Below are positions 1-7,877 of a stretch of DNA of 64,000 nucleotides, one piece after another (within the stretch, counting starts at the first letter, position 1; the number at the start of each line of letters is the position of its first letter). The notes beneath the pieces were generated by a model that was given only the letters and a program-made list of their open reading frames with translations, ran no database searches and was not told the origin of the DNA. Made by a program: the position numbers and the translations under genes. Source of the DNA: JAFGBI01 sp964454025 (GTDB taxonomy: Bacteria; Myxococcota_A; Polyangia; Polyangiales; Polyangiaceae). The stretch spans positions 35,449 to 99,448 of the forward strand of contig CAYVRP010000015.1 in NCBI GenBank assembly GCA_964454025.1. The letters run 5' to 3'.

Positions 1-21
1 GACGAGCATGCAAGCGGGGTG

Positions 22-48
22 TCCGGGCTGAACGACCTCGAGCCCGGG
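22..48. terminator. hairpin upstream of trpS
   Basis: A 7-bp stem (CCGGGCT at 23-29, AGCCCGG at 41-47) with an 11-nt loop lies 180 bp before trpS. There is no T-tract. It could end transcription of a gene left of the window or form part of the trpS leader; the sequence does not decide. The rest of 1-226 shows no convincing gene. Confidence 0.25.
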
Positions 49-226
49 CGAAGAACCGAGGTCGGTGGCGGTCGTCCCCTTGCCCGGCCAGTCGAGGCGT
101 ACACGCGGACGGGACGCGTTCATTGACGCGGCGGATCGTACCGAGCGCCCCGAAGGCGGGGCCAAGAAAGCCGTCGGCGAGCCCCGGTTGCGGGCTTCGG
201 CGCGAGGTTGTACCGGTGTCGCCAGG

Positions 227-1237
227 ATGAGCGAGCGACCCCGCATCTTCTCGGGCATGCAACCCACCGGCGAGCTCCACCTCGGGAATTACCTCGGGGC
301 GCTCCGGCAGTGGGTGGCGACGACGCGCGGTGGGGAGTACGACCCCATCTACTGCATCGTGGACGCCCACGCGACCACGGTGGAGTACGACCCTCGCGAG
401 ATGCCGACGCGCAGCTTCGACACGGCGCTCACCTATCTGGCGGCGGGCCTCGATCCCGCCCGAGCGATCGTTTTCGTGCAGAGCGACGTGCCCCAGCACA
501 TGGAGCTCACCTGGTACTTGAACACGGTGACGGCCATGGGGGACCTCTCCCGCATGACGCAGTTCAAGGAGAAGAGCGACCAGCACAAGCAGAACGTCAA
601 TGCCGGGCTCTTCACCTACCCCGTGCTGATGGCGGCTGACATCCTGCTCTACCGCGCGACCGTGGTGCCCGTCGGCAACGATCAGGTGCAGCACCTGGAG
701 CTCGCGCGCGAGATCTGCCGGCGCTTCAACGCCCGCTTTGGCGAGGTGTTTCCCGAGCCGGTTCCACGCCTGTCCGCGACACCGCGCATCATGGGGCTGG
801 ATGGAAAGACCAAGATGAGCAAGACGAGGGGCAACACCATCAACCTGTTCGACGACGCGGCGACCATCCAGAAGAAGCTGAAGGGCGCCTTCACGGATGA
901 GCAGAAGCTGCGCCAGGGGGACCCCGGGCGGCCCGAGATCTGCAACATCTTCACCATCCACTGCGCGCTCACCCCGCCGGACGAGGTGGCGACGATCGAG
1001 CGCGACTGCCGAAGCGGGACGCTCGGGTGCGGGGACTGCAAGCGACGCTGCAGCGTGAGCGTGGACGCGGAGCTCGCGCCGATCCGCGCCCGGGCACAGG
1101 AGCTGAAGGGGAACCCCGAGAGGGTGGTGTCGGTCCTGCGCGATGGGGCCGACCGCGCCCGCGCCATCGCGACCCGCACCATGGCGGACGTGCGCGCCGC
1201 GATGGGACTCAGCACCGCGGCGATGAGGGGGGCGTGA
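227..1237 (+). CDS. trpS: tryptophanyl-tRNA synthetase, [4Fe-4S]-type motif
   Basis: Charges tRNA-Trp with tryptophan in the cytosol (class Ic synthetase). The 336-aa product, a normal length, has the HIGH-type signature PTGELHLGN near residues 13-21 and the KMSKS loop as KMSKT at 196-200. The start at 227 is chosen because conserved sequence begins right there; the open frame extends upstream to 65 but that part is low-complexity and unlike TrpRS. Four cysteines, C239, C261, C268 and C271, give C-x21-C-x6-C-x2-C, almost the spacing known for the iron-sulfur TrpRS of Thermotoga maritima (C-x22-C-x6-C-x2-C), so a cluster near the anticodon-binding region is inferred. Its stop overlaps the next start by GTGA, so the two are probably co-translated. 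Confidence 0.96.
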   Translation: MSERPRIFSGMQPTGELHLGNYLGALRQWVATTRGGEYDPIYCIVDAHATTVEYDPREMPTRSFDTALTYLAAGLDPARAIVFVQSDVPQHMELTWYLNTVTAMGDLSRMTQFKEKSDQHKQNVNAGLFTYPVLMAADILLYRATVVPVGNDQVQHLELAREICRRFNARFGEVFPEPVPRLSATPRIMGLDGKTKMSKTRGNTINLFDDAATIQKKLKGAFTDEQKLRQGDPGRPEICNIFTIHCALTPPDEVATIERDCRSGTLGCGDCKRRCSVSVDAELAPIRARAQELKGNPERVVSVLRDGADRARAIATRTMADVRAAMGLSTAAMRGA

Positions 1238-1743
1238 CGCGACCGCCTCGGGGCGGGGCGGGCGGGGCCGCGGCGCCGGTGTGGCGTTGCCGCGCGGTCG
1301 GGGGGCTGCTGGTGGTGGGCGTGGCCTGCGCGTCGGAGCAGGAGTCCATCGACGCGCGTCCGGAGCGGGTGGTGCAGGAGTTCGTGGCGCGCTTGCAGCG
1401 GGTGCACGGGGACCCGCGGGCGGCGCGGGCGGCCTACGAGCTGCTCTGGGCGGAGGGGCGGCAGAACCTCGCCGAGCGCGCCAAGCGGGCGAGCGCGGTG
1501 ACCGGGCAGAAGGTGGCGCCTGAGGAGATGATCGCGCCGTCGCGGGTGTGGCTTCGGGACCAACCCCGGCGGTATTCGTCGCGCATCTCCGGGGAGTGGG
1601 CGGAGGTCGTGATCGAGGCCGAGTCGCCCAACGAGCGCAGCGAGCACGTGGTTCGCTGCGTCGTGGAGGACGGCAGCTGGCGTGTCGTGCTCGAGCTACC
1701 CCAGCTCCCGCCGATCGAGCGGCGCACGACCTCGCCGCGCTGA
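1234..1743 (+). CDS. putative lipoprotein, NTF2-like/DUF4878-like
   Basis: A 169-aa protein starting at GTG 1234, overlapping the trpS stop by 4 nt. The N-terminus has basic residues, then a hydrophobic stretch (VGGLLVVGVAC) ending in a cysteine that could be lipidated, although the residue at -3 is not ideal. The remainder has alternating helix and strand: a helical part with RPERVVQEFVARLQRVHGD, and a C-terminal part (VVRCVVEDGSWRVVLELP) that resembles the sheet of NTF2-like domains. No catalytic motif is visible. The function is unknown; the fold assignment is a guess from pattern, and the trpS link is probably only transcriptional. Confidence 0.65.
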   Translation: MTRPPRGGAGGAAAPVWRCRAVGGLLVVGVACASEQESIDARPERVVQEFVARLQRVHGDPRAARAAYELLWAEGRQNLAERAKRASAVTGQKVAPEEMIAPSRVWLRDQPRRYSSRISGEWAEVVIEAESPNERSEHVVRCVVEDGSWRVVLELPQLPPIERRTTSPR

Positions 1744-1783
1744 GGGCAGCCCGCGCCGGAAACGTGCCCGCGCCGCTGACGGG

Positions 1784-1829
1784 ACCGCGCGGTCGCCGGG
1801 CGGCGCCGCGCCGCCGGTGACCGCGCGGT
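1784..1829. terminator. large GC-rich hairpin between convergent genes
   Basis: An almost perfect inverted repeat (left arm 1784-1805, right arm 1809-1829) with both outer arms containing ACCGCGCGGT and a 3-nt loop. It sits between the end of the lipoprotein gene and the end of cdnL, the place for a bidirectional terminator. No T-run follows on either strand, so it may act with Rho or as an RNA-stabilising stem. Confidence 0.5.
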
Positions 1830-1842
1830 GCAGCGAACCGGA

Positions 1843-2349
1843 TCAGTTCGAGAAGAAGATCGCTTCGATCTGGTTCTTGACGTCTTCCTCGGTCTGCTCG
1901 CGTGCGATCGAGATCTCCTTGACGATCAGCGACCGCGCCGTGTCGAGCATTCGACGCTCACCGAAGGAGAGCTGCTTGTTCGCCTTGAGGCGGTACAGAT
2001 CGCGGAGCACCTCGGCGACGTCGTAGATCGAGCCGGTCTTGATCTTGTCCATGAAGCCGCGGTAGCGGCGGTTCCAAGTCTGGGTGTCGAAGCCGATGGT
2101 CCGCTCGCGCAGGATGTCGAAGATCTCCCGGATCTCCTGCTCGCTGATCACCTGCCGCAGGCCGACTGCGTTCGCGTTGGAGACGGGCACCATGATCTTA
2201 CGATCAGTATCCAGGATGCGCAGCACGTAGAAGCGCTGTCGCGCGCCGGCGATATCCTTCTCGTCGATGCTGATCACCTCCGCGACGCCCTGCGCGGGGT
2301 AAACGGCCTTGTCGCCGACCTTGAACTCGATTTCCTGGCTAGACTGCAT
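1843..2349 (-). CDS. cdnL: CdnL/CarD-family RNA polymerase-binding regulator
   Basis: A 168-aa CarD_CdnL_TRCF protein. In this family the N-terminal Tudor-like domain (here about residues 8-70, starting FKVGDKAVYPAQGVAEV) binds the RNA polymerase beta subunit and the C-terminal helical domain contacts promoter DNA, stabilising open complexes, mainly at rRNA promoters. It lacks the HMGA-like tail of Myxococcus CarD, and its length matches the essential CdnL of M. xanthus (about 164 aa). The start is supported by AGGAGA a few bases upstream. It stands alone, convergent with the trpS unit, behind its own well-formed promoter and a leader of about 250 nt. Confidence 0.95.
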   Translation of the reverse strand: MQSSQEIEFKVGDKAVYPAQGVAEVISIDEKDIAGARQRFYVLRILDTDRKIMVPVSNANAVGLRQVISEQEIREIFDILRERTIGFDTQTWNRRYRGFMDKIKTGSIYDVAEVLRDLYRLKANKQLSFGERRMLDTARSLIVKEISIAREQTEEDVKNQIEAIFFSN

Positions 2350-2803
2350 GACCTCTCCTTGTGGCGCGCCAGCACCCGGCGCGAGACGACGACGCCGCCC
2401 GACGGAGGCGTCATCGCGATAACTCGACCGTCTTCAGGCCCGGGCGAGGCACCGGCTGCTCGGGGGCAGCGGCAGAGATTCGCACGGAAAAATGCTCACC
2501 TGTCTGAACCAATCGCTGGGGGCGGGGCTGCCACGGGCATCGACCGCACGTCACGATGAGCCACCACCCCGGTGGTCGTGGTTAGGGGTCGCCAGGCGCG
2601 AAACCCTACTCGCTCATTTCCAATCTGTCAACCTACTTACCAACCCCGGGAACCCTACGTTTTTTCCTCTATTCCTCTCTCTGAGCCGGGCGTGACGGCC
2701 CCGGCGGCCTGTCCTGCTTCGGGCTTGAACGGCCGAACCCGGCGAAATAATTCCGCCGCGGCCCGACCGGGGCGCGATGCGGCGCGTGCCCCACCTCATT
2801 GTG
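2350..2803. other. intergenic region with cdnL leader and promoter
   Basis: About 450 bp without a convincing gene. It contains the cdnL promoter (2603-2631, minus strand) and its presumed 5' leader; the part from about 2640 to 2700 is less GC-rich than its surroundings. Nothing else was recognised up to the 3' end of the ppx gene. Confidence 0.6.
2603..2631 (-). promoter_or_regulatory. sigma70-type promoter of cdnL
   Basis: On the minus strand a consensus -35 TTGACA (2631-2626) and a -10 TAGGGT (2608-2603) are separated by exactly 17 bp. The predicted start of transcription, near 2596, leaves a leader of roughly 250 nt before the cdnL ATG. The -10 departs from TATAAT in a GC-rich way, as often seen at growth-related promoters of this group. 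Confidence 0.65.
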
Positions 2804-3742
2804 TCACATCCGCCGCGATCGCGCCCGCAACGCGGCGAGCAGGCCCCAGCGAACCCCGCGGTCGGAGACGAGGAGCCGCTGCGCGCCGGCCCATTCCATC
2901 ACGGCTTCCACGACCACCCCGCCGGTCAGGATGACGTCCGCTCGCGCGGGCTCGAGGCCGGGCACCCGCGCGCGCCGCTCCAGCGGCATCGCTGCCAGCT
3001 CCCCCAGCAGCCGCGTCACCTCCGCGCGACCAAGGCTGGCGCCGTGCACTCGCGCGCCGTCGTAGGGCTCGAGGCGCTGCGCGACGGCGGCCAGCGTCGT
3101 GACCGTCCCCGCCACGCCGATCAGCGGGCGACGCGCCGACGGCGGCGCGAGCTCGGCGAGCGCCGCCCGCGCCGCGCTCCGAGCCTGCGCCATCTCCGCC
3201 GCGTGTGGCGGGTCGCTGTGCAGGTGCCGCTCGAAGAGGCGAACGCTCCCAATGTCCAGGCTGATCGCGAAGTCGACCATCGTCTCGTTGCGGTCGTGGG
3301 TCCCGCTGATGATCTCGGTGCTGCCGCCTCCGACATCGACCACCAGCACATCCCCGGCGACGTCGAGGCCGAGCAGCGAGCCCGCGAAGGTGAGCCGCGC
3401 CTCCTCCTCACCGGTGATCACCCGCGGCCATACCCCGAGCACCTCGGCGGCCGCGGCGCAGAACGCCTCGCCGCCCGCCGCGTCTCGCAGGGCGCTCGTG
3501 CCCACCACGTCGAGCGCTGTCACCTCGGCCCTGCGCAGCTCGGTGGCGTAGTCGCGCAGACAGGCCAGCGTTCGGGCGCGGGCGTCGACCGCGAGGCGGC
3601 GCGTGCGATCCACGCCTGCACCGAGGCGGGTGATGGTCGCCCGCTCCACCAGTGGCACCAGCGCTGGTCCACGCGCCTCGGCGATGGTCAGCAGGACCGT
3701 GTTGGTGCCGATGTCGATGGCGGCGAACCGAGGCGCGGTCAG
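2804..3742 (-). CDS. ppx: Ppx/GppA family exopolyphosphatase, apparent CTG start
   Basis: Phosphohydrolase of the ASKHA fold that splits polyphosphate or the pppGpp 5'-phosphate; which one cannot be told. Visible motifs are the phosphate-1 loop DIGTNT at residues 10-15, GEEEAR at 111-116 and the phosphate-2 loop DVGGGST at 136-142. At 312 aa it is the short Ppx type without a C-terminal HD domain. The first ATG, GTG or TTG in frame after the upstream stop is GTG 3658, which would delete the phosphate-1 loop; the only sensible initiator is CTG at 3742-3740, with GAGG 7 nt upstream. This CTG overlaps the TGA stop of the OmpA-like gene, which suggests translational coupling. Confidence 0.88.
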   Translation of the reverse strand: MTAPRFAAIDIGTNTVLLTIAEARGPALVPLVERATITRLGAGVDRTRRLAVDARARTLACLRDYATELRRAEVTALDVVGTSALRDAAGGEAFCAAAAEVLGVWPRVITGEEEARLTFAGSLLGLDVAGDVLVVDVGGGSTEIISGTHDRNETMVDFAISLDIGSVRLFERHLHSDPPHAAEMAQARSAARAALAELAPPSARRPLIGVAGTVTTLAAVAQRLEPYDGARVHGASLGRAEVTRLLGELAAMPLERRARVPGLEPARADVILTGGVVVEAVMEWAGAQRLLVSDRGVRWGLLAALRARSRRM

Positions 3743-4566
3743 GGGCGGACCTCACGCACCAGGTCGTCGAGGTTCAGCATCTCCTCGACGTTGGGGAGCA
3801 CCACCAGCTCCACGCGGCGGTTCTGCTGTCGACCGGCATCGGTGTCGTTCGGCGCGACTGGATCGGTGTCACCGTAGCCGGCGGCGCTCCAGCTCGACGG
3901 TGCGAGGCCGCCGCCCCGGTCCGCCGTGGGCTTGGTCAAGAAGACCAGCACCGAGCGAGCCCGCATCGCCGACAGGCCCCAGTTGTCCTGGAAAGGCCCG
4001 CCGCGGAGCGGCGTCGCGTCGGTGTGCCCGGCCACCTGGAACTCGCGTCGCGACAGGTCGGCGTCACCTCGGATGACCTCGGCTACCTGCCGCAGGATGT
4101 CCTCCCCCTCGGCGCGGAGCTCGGCCCGCCCCGAGGCGAAGAGCACGTCGCCCGGGAGCTGGATGACCATGCGGTTGTCGCGCACGCTCACCTTGAGGCC
4201 GAAGCGCGTGAGCGACTCGAGCTTGGATCGCAGCGCGACGAACCGCTTGCGGATCTCCTCCAGCTGATCGAGGCGGATCTGGTACTCCTCCAGCGCCTTG
4301 CGCTGCCGCTCGAGGTCGCTCGTGAGGCTCTCGACGGTGAGCCCGCGCTCGTTCAGGGCTGCGCGCAGCTGCTCGGCCTCGCGCATCGCCGCCGCGTGAT
4401 CCGCCGCGCACTTCTCCTGAGCCGCGGTCTGCTGCTGCAGCTCGCTCCGCAGCCGGTCGTTCTCGCGGATCTGCTGGTCCCACTCGTCCTGCGTGTAGCC
4501 GCAGGCCACGGCTCCGCAGAGCCAGACCGGGAGCCAAGCCAGGACCATCACTGAACGGTGTCTCAT
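3739..4566 (-). CDS. OmpA-family peptidoglycan-binding protein with coiled coil
   Basis: A 275-aa envelope protein: signal sequence with a possible lipidated cysteine (GAVAC, residue 22), a long coiled coil of about 90 residues rich in E, Q, R and L, then an OmpA/MotB-like domain. The latter shows the usual LFASGRAEL strand, VAGHTDATPL loop and NWGLSAMRARSV helix that bind meso-diaminopimelate in peptidoglycan. It therefore likely tethers the outer membrane or a periplasmic machine to the wall. The ATG at 4566 is chosen for the GGAGAA just upstream and the signal peptide directly after it; the open frame continues far upstream only as an antisense shadow of the H1-like gene. The ppx gene follows with overlapping stop and start. 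Confidence 0.9.
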   Translation of the reverse strand: MRHRSVMVLAWLPVWLCGAVACGYTQDEWDQQIRENDRLRSELQQQTAAQEKCAADHAAAMREAEQLRAALNERGLTVESLTSDLERQRKALEEYQIRLDQLEEIRKRFVALRSKLESLTRFGLKVSVRDNRMVIQLPGDVLFASGRAELRAEGEDILRQVAEVIRGDADLSRREFQVAGHTDATPLRGGPFQDNWGLSAMRARSVLVFLTKPTADRGGGLAPSSWSAAGYGDTDPVAPNDTDAGRQQNRRVELVVLPNVEEMLNLDDLVREVRP

Positions 4567-4893
4567 CGGGTTCTCCAAGGGGCACTGGGCGAGCGCCTTC
4601 GCGCGCGGACCGCTCGCGATCGCCGCGCCGAGCGATCGCGCGTCCGACCAAGCCCAGGGCGGCCGAGCGATTTTCCTGCTGCTGCCGCCGGCGCGCCTCT
4701 TGCCCGATTGAGAGCACCCCGTCAAGCGCCACCCGCCCGCCCCCTGGCGAGACTCAAGATGTGGAAATGCAAACGTTTTCTCAACCAAAGCCCCCCTCTC
4801 CTCCCGCCCTATACAGACGCTCCGTGCGCAGCGCTTGCGCGGCGCTCGCGGCGTCCTCTCAAGCAGGCGGCGAATGCGCTCGCATCTTTTTCG
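4567..4893. other. divergent intergenic region
   Basis: Together with the promoter segment to its right this is 415 bp between the divergent OmpA-like and H1-like genes. The left part presumably carries the promoter of the OmpA-like gene, but no clear -35/-10 pair was found. No gene or structured RNA was recognised. Confidence 0.5.
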
Positions 4894-4923
4894 TTGACAC
4901 ATCACAATGCGTGGCAATATACG
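4894..4923 (+). promoter_or_regulatory. strong promoter of the H1-like gene
   Basis: A consensus -35 TTGACA (4894-4899) is followed after 18 bp by TATACG (4918-4923) in a locally AT-rich patch preceded by CTTTTTCG. Transcription would start near 4930, about 50 nt before the ATG at 4982. It is one of the most consensus-like promoters in the window, fitting an abundant DNA-binding protein. Confidence 0.65.
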
Positions 4924-4936
4924 TCTTGCAATATAC
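4914..4936 (+). repeat. 9-bp direct repeat over the -10 of the H1-like gene
   Basis: GCAATATAC occurs at 4914-4922 and again at 4928-4936, a period of 14 bp. The first copy overlaps the -10 element and the second the predicted transcription start, so the pair could be a regulator-binding site or give two overlapping -10 boxes. Function is inferred only from position. Confidence 0.45.
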
Positions 4937-4981
4937 ATCGGGAGGGGCTGACCGGCCGTTCCCTTCGCAGGAGGAATCACC

Positions 4982-5212
4982 ATGGCTGCAAAGAAGACCG
5001 CCAAGAAGACCGTGAAGAAGGCCAAGAAGACCGCCAAGAAGACCGCGACCAAGGCCGCGAAGAAGACCACGGCCAAGAAGGCCCCGAAGGTCGCCAAGAA
5101 GGCCGCCAAGAAGGCTGCCAAGAAGGGCGCCAAGAAGGCCGCCAAGAAGGCCGCTCGGAAGCCGGCGAAGCGCGCCGTGAAGAAGGTCGCCCCCGCCGCG
5201 CCGGCGCTCTGA
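4982..5212 (+). CDS. lysine/alanine-rich histone H1-like protein
   Basis: A 76-aa, extremely basic protein with about 30 lysines, built from repeats of KK separated by A, T, G or P (pattern AKKAAKKAAKK). It resembles the C-terminal tail of eukaryotic H1 and bacterial H1-like proteins such as Hc1 and AlgP-type tails, which bind DNA or RNA without sequence specificity. There is no globular domain. A strong SD (AGGAGG) precedes the ATG, and a good promoter and a hairpin terminator flank it, so it looks like a highly expressed single-gene unit. Role in nucleoid packing is inferred; RNA binding is an alternative. Confidence 0.88.
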   Translation: MAAKKTAKKTVKKAKKTAKKTATKAAKKTTAKKAPKVAKKAAKKAAKKGAKKAAKKAARKPAKRAVKKVAPAAPAL

Positions 5213-5271
5213 ATCGGTTCGCGATCTCGCACGACGCGCCGCACACGCGTCGGGCAGTGACGGCCGGACAG

Positions 5272-5300
5272 GAGCGGCTCCCCCGCGTGGGGAGCCGCTC
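5272..5300 (+). terminator. intrinsic-type terminator after the H1-like gene
   Basis: A perfect 12-bp stem (GAGCGGCTCCCC at 5272-5283, GGGGAGCCGCTC at 5289-5300) with a CGCGT loop, 60 bp after the stop of the H1-like gene. Only a short weak T-rich stretch (TACATTT) follows. It could also serve the leftward unit arriving from 5398. Confidence 0.7.
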
Positions 5301-5397
5301 TACATTTGGGGGGATGGTCGGGCGCCCTGGCACCTTCGCTGCGTTCGTCGCGAGGGAGCGTCAGTAGCGCGGGGCAGCGCGCCCGGTGGCGCCGAGC

Positions 5398-7029
5398 TCA
5401 GGTGGCGACCACCAGCTGGAGGGCGCGCGCCGCCGCGCGGCGGTCGAACGGGCCCCCATGCAGGGCGTGGTGCTGCGAGAGGCTCACGAAGAGCGCCTGG
5501 AGGTGCTCGTACAGCGGACCGCACTCCGCCGCCGCGCGGTCGAGGCGCGCGCGGTCCACGTACTCCGTGGCGGACACGGCGCGCACTGCCTCGAGGAACA
5601 CCGGGAAGCGGGGGTAGTCCGCCGCGCGCAGCACGGGATCGCCCAGCGCGGCGACGTAGCGCAAGAAATCCCCGACGTACCGCGCCGGCTCGGCCCGCTC
5701 CCAGCGATCCACGGGCGCCGGTCCCCGCGCCTTGACCGTGAACGCACGCAGGATCTGGGCGAACATCCAGGCGTTCCGCCGGAGGTGGACAGCGTACTCC
5801 CGCTCGGCAGCCGGGTCGTCGAACACGCGATGCGGCGGCAGCGTCACGCCGAGCGCCTGCGCCAAGGAGAGGACGGCGGCTCGCAGCGGCGGCCGGAGCC
5901 CCTGGACGACCGCGCGGAGCGCCGTCCGGAACTCGGCCTCACCCGGCGCGGCGTCGGGGGACGCGAGATCGTGGCGAAAGGCACGGCGTACCTCGAGGTC
6001 GACGCTCGCGGCGACGCTCTCCAGCGCTCCTCGAATGGCGAGGTAGCGCTGGCCCAGCGCGCGCAGTTCCGGCGCGCGCGCGCCGCTCTCTTCGGCGCGA
6101 ACCGCGGCCGCCTCGTGATGGAAGCTCTCCGCGAGCAGCGGTCCGGCGTGCACGCGAAGGTACCCGCTCAGGGCTCTGGCGTCGGAGCGCAGCACGCTGA
6201 GCGTGAGGTAGGCGCGCCCGAGCAGGCGGCGCCGCCGGCGACTCTCCGCCGCGACGCGCTCCAACAGCCGAAGATACCGCAGCATCCGGAAGAGCGACAG
6301 GTAGGTCAAGGAAACCAGACGCCGGGCCTCGCGGGCGCTCACGCCGCGGATGACGTTGAGGATGAGGGGCGACCGAATGCGGTCGAACTCCGGACGGAAC
6401 TCGAGCGCCATCAGGGGGTTGAAGAACGTGTTGCGCTCGACCTCCCTCTGTAAGACACCGAGTGCGGCGTAGAAGGTCCGGTAGGCGACGCGCGGCGCCC
6501 GGGTCAAGCCGTCGAGCACCTCGACCGCGCTCGAGAGCCCCTGCCGGAGCGCGCGGAGGCTCTCCTCGGGAGTCGTCTGCTCGACACCGGCGCCGGCCAG
6601 GCGCGATCGCGCGCTGTCCTGTGGGAGCACGGTTTCCAGGTAGCGATGGAAGACGAAGGCCCGCTCCTCGCTGACGAGCAACGACCGCGCCAGACCGATG
6701 GCGTGGGCCATGCCGTCGCGCGCGATAGCCAGCGAGCCTCGGAAGTCCTGCGCCACCACCGGACCGCGTCGCGGCGGGCCGGGGTGGTTGCGGGGGTTCG
6801 CGAAGCAGGCCGCCGCCTTGAGCAGCACCTCGAGCTCGAAGAGGATCTCGTCCTTGCCAGCGAGGCCGAGCTCCTGGAACCATAGATCCCTCGCCTGCCG
6901 CTGCTCGACCCGCAGGTCTCGCGTACGGCTGAGGAGCTGCTGATACGGGTCCTCCACCGGCGAGGACGGCGCCCGCCTCTCCGGCGGGGCTCGTCCCGCC
7001 TCGTTCGCCGTCCCCGCGGGCTCCGTCAC
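5398..7029 (-). CDS. unknown 543-aa helical protein
   Basis: Not recognised. The first 25 residues or so are disordered (P, R, E, A rich); the rest is predicted mainly alpha-helical by its leucine, arginine and alanine pattern, with no signal peptide and no obvious membrane segment. Landmarks include RNTFFNPLMALEFRPEFDRI near the middle and a charged, arginine-rich segment (ESRRRRRLLGRAY). No catalytic motif is visible. It follows the AgmX/PglI-type lipoprotein gene after a 9-nt gap, so the two are almost surely one operon and could act together, but nothing in the protein itself names a role. Confidence 0.8.
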   Translation of the reverse strand: MTEPAGTANEAGRAPPERRAPSSPVEDPYQQLLSRTRDLRVEQRQARDLWFQELGLAGKDEILFELEVLLKAAACFANPRNHPGPPRRGPVVAQDFRGSLAIARDGMAHAIGLARSLLVSEERAFVFHRYLETVLPQDSARSRLAGAGVEQTTPEESLRALRQGLSSAVEVLDGLTRAPRVAYRTFYAALGVLQREVERNTFFNPLMALEFRPEFDRIRSPLILNVIRGVSAREARRLVSLTYLSLFRMLRYLRLLERVAAESRRRRRLLGRAYLTLSVLRSDARALSGYLRVHAGPLLAESFHHEAAAVRAEESGARAPELRALGQRYLAIRGALESVAASVDLEVRRAFRHDLASPDAAPGEAEFRTALRAVVQGLRPPLRAAVLSLAQALGVTLPPHRVFDDPAAEREYAVHLRRNAWMFAQILRAFTVKARGPAPVDRWERAEPARYVGDFLRYVAALGDPVLRAADYPRFPVFLEAVRAVSATEYVDRARLDRAAAECGPLYEHLQALFVSLSQHHALHGGPFDRRAAARALQLVVAT

Positions 7030-7038
7030 GGCTGGCGG

Positions 7039-7608
7039 CTAGAACCCGAACGGATAGGTGAAGGTCGTCTCCATCCCGTTCGGGTGGGGCGGGTACTCGA
7101 TGCTCTTGACGGCATCCACGGTGCACTTCGCCACCTCCGGGGAGGTGATGTCGGTGCGGTCCGCGACGATCTCGGGGTCGCTCTTGAGCGACCCGTCCGG
7201 CTTGAGCACGATGCGAACGGCGATCCGCGTCCCGATCTTGGGATCCTTCTTCTTGGCCTCCTTGTAGCAGGCCAGCACCACGGGTCGCTTCGCCTTCACC
7301 AGCGCCCACAGCTGGTCGCGTCGGGCCGCGGCGCCGCCCTGCGGCGCCGCGGTCGTCGCCTCCACGGCTGCGCTGGCGCCGGCCTCCTCGCCCGCGGTAT
7401 CGCCGCCTTCCTCCTCGGCCAGGTACTCCTCGATGGACGCCATGGCCTCTGCCTCCTCCTCGGAGATCTCCGACTCACCCGCGCTGCCCTCTCGCGCGGC
7501 ATCACCCGGATCCTTCGCCCCGGGCGGCGACTTGGGGCTGCAGGCTGCGACCGCGAACCCGGTGAGCACGATGACGAGGGAGGCGCTGAACGAGGTCCTG
7601 GACCACAT
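7039..7608 (-). CDS. AgmX/PglI C-terminal-domain lipoprotein
   Basis: A 189-aa lipoprotein: signal peptide with lipobox VAAC, an acidic low-complexity linker (many E, A, G), then a C-terminal domain of about 95 residues of the AgmX/PglI (TonB-like) type. That domain carries the two conserved cysteines of the family, in VVLACYKEA and VAKCTVDAV, which probably form a disulfide. In M. xanthus, AgmX and PglI relate to gliding motility, but the domain is widespread in Myxococcota and many copies have other or unknown roles. The ATG at 7608 is taken because the signal peptide begins there. It is the first gene of a two-gene unit with the unknown 543-aa protein. Confidence 0.85.
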   Translation of the reverse strand: MWSRTSFSASLVIVLTGFAVAACSPKSPPGAKDPGDAAREGSAGESEISEEEAEAMASIEEYLAEEEGGDTAGEEAGASAAVEATTAAPQGGAAARRDQLWALVKAKRPVVLACYKEAKKKDPKIGTRIAVRIVLKPDGSLKSDPEIVADRTDITSPEVAKCTVDAVKSIEYPPHPNGMETTFTYPFGF

Positions 7609-7877
7609 GGGCCGAGCATAGCCGAGCCGGGGCCGGCGAGGGCCGAGATCCGCCCTCGCCGGCCAACGGGGCATCGGACCAGGAGGCGGCGGGCTGCCCC
7701 TCGCCGCCCGCGCTAGCTCCGAGGGGTTCCAGCCCGCGCGGGGGTCATCGCCTTGCCGCAACCCGGGAGGAGGCCGCGACTCGACCGCCGGGCGGCGATG
7801 GGCTATCCCCGCCACGGTCGTTCCCGGTCGGACGCTCGGCGCGGGCCAGCGACATCTCCGCCAACTCCGAGGTCACC

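Noticed and set aside
65..226. N-terminal extension of TrpRS
   Set aside because: Low-complexity sequence without similarity to TrpRS; conserved sequence starts at 227.
4567..5244. Upstream extension of the OmpA-like protein to about 500 aa
   Set aside because: It is antisense to the lysine-rich H1-like gene; the F/A-rich repeats mirror its K/A codons. The signal peptide and SD point to ATG 4566.
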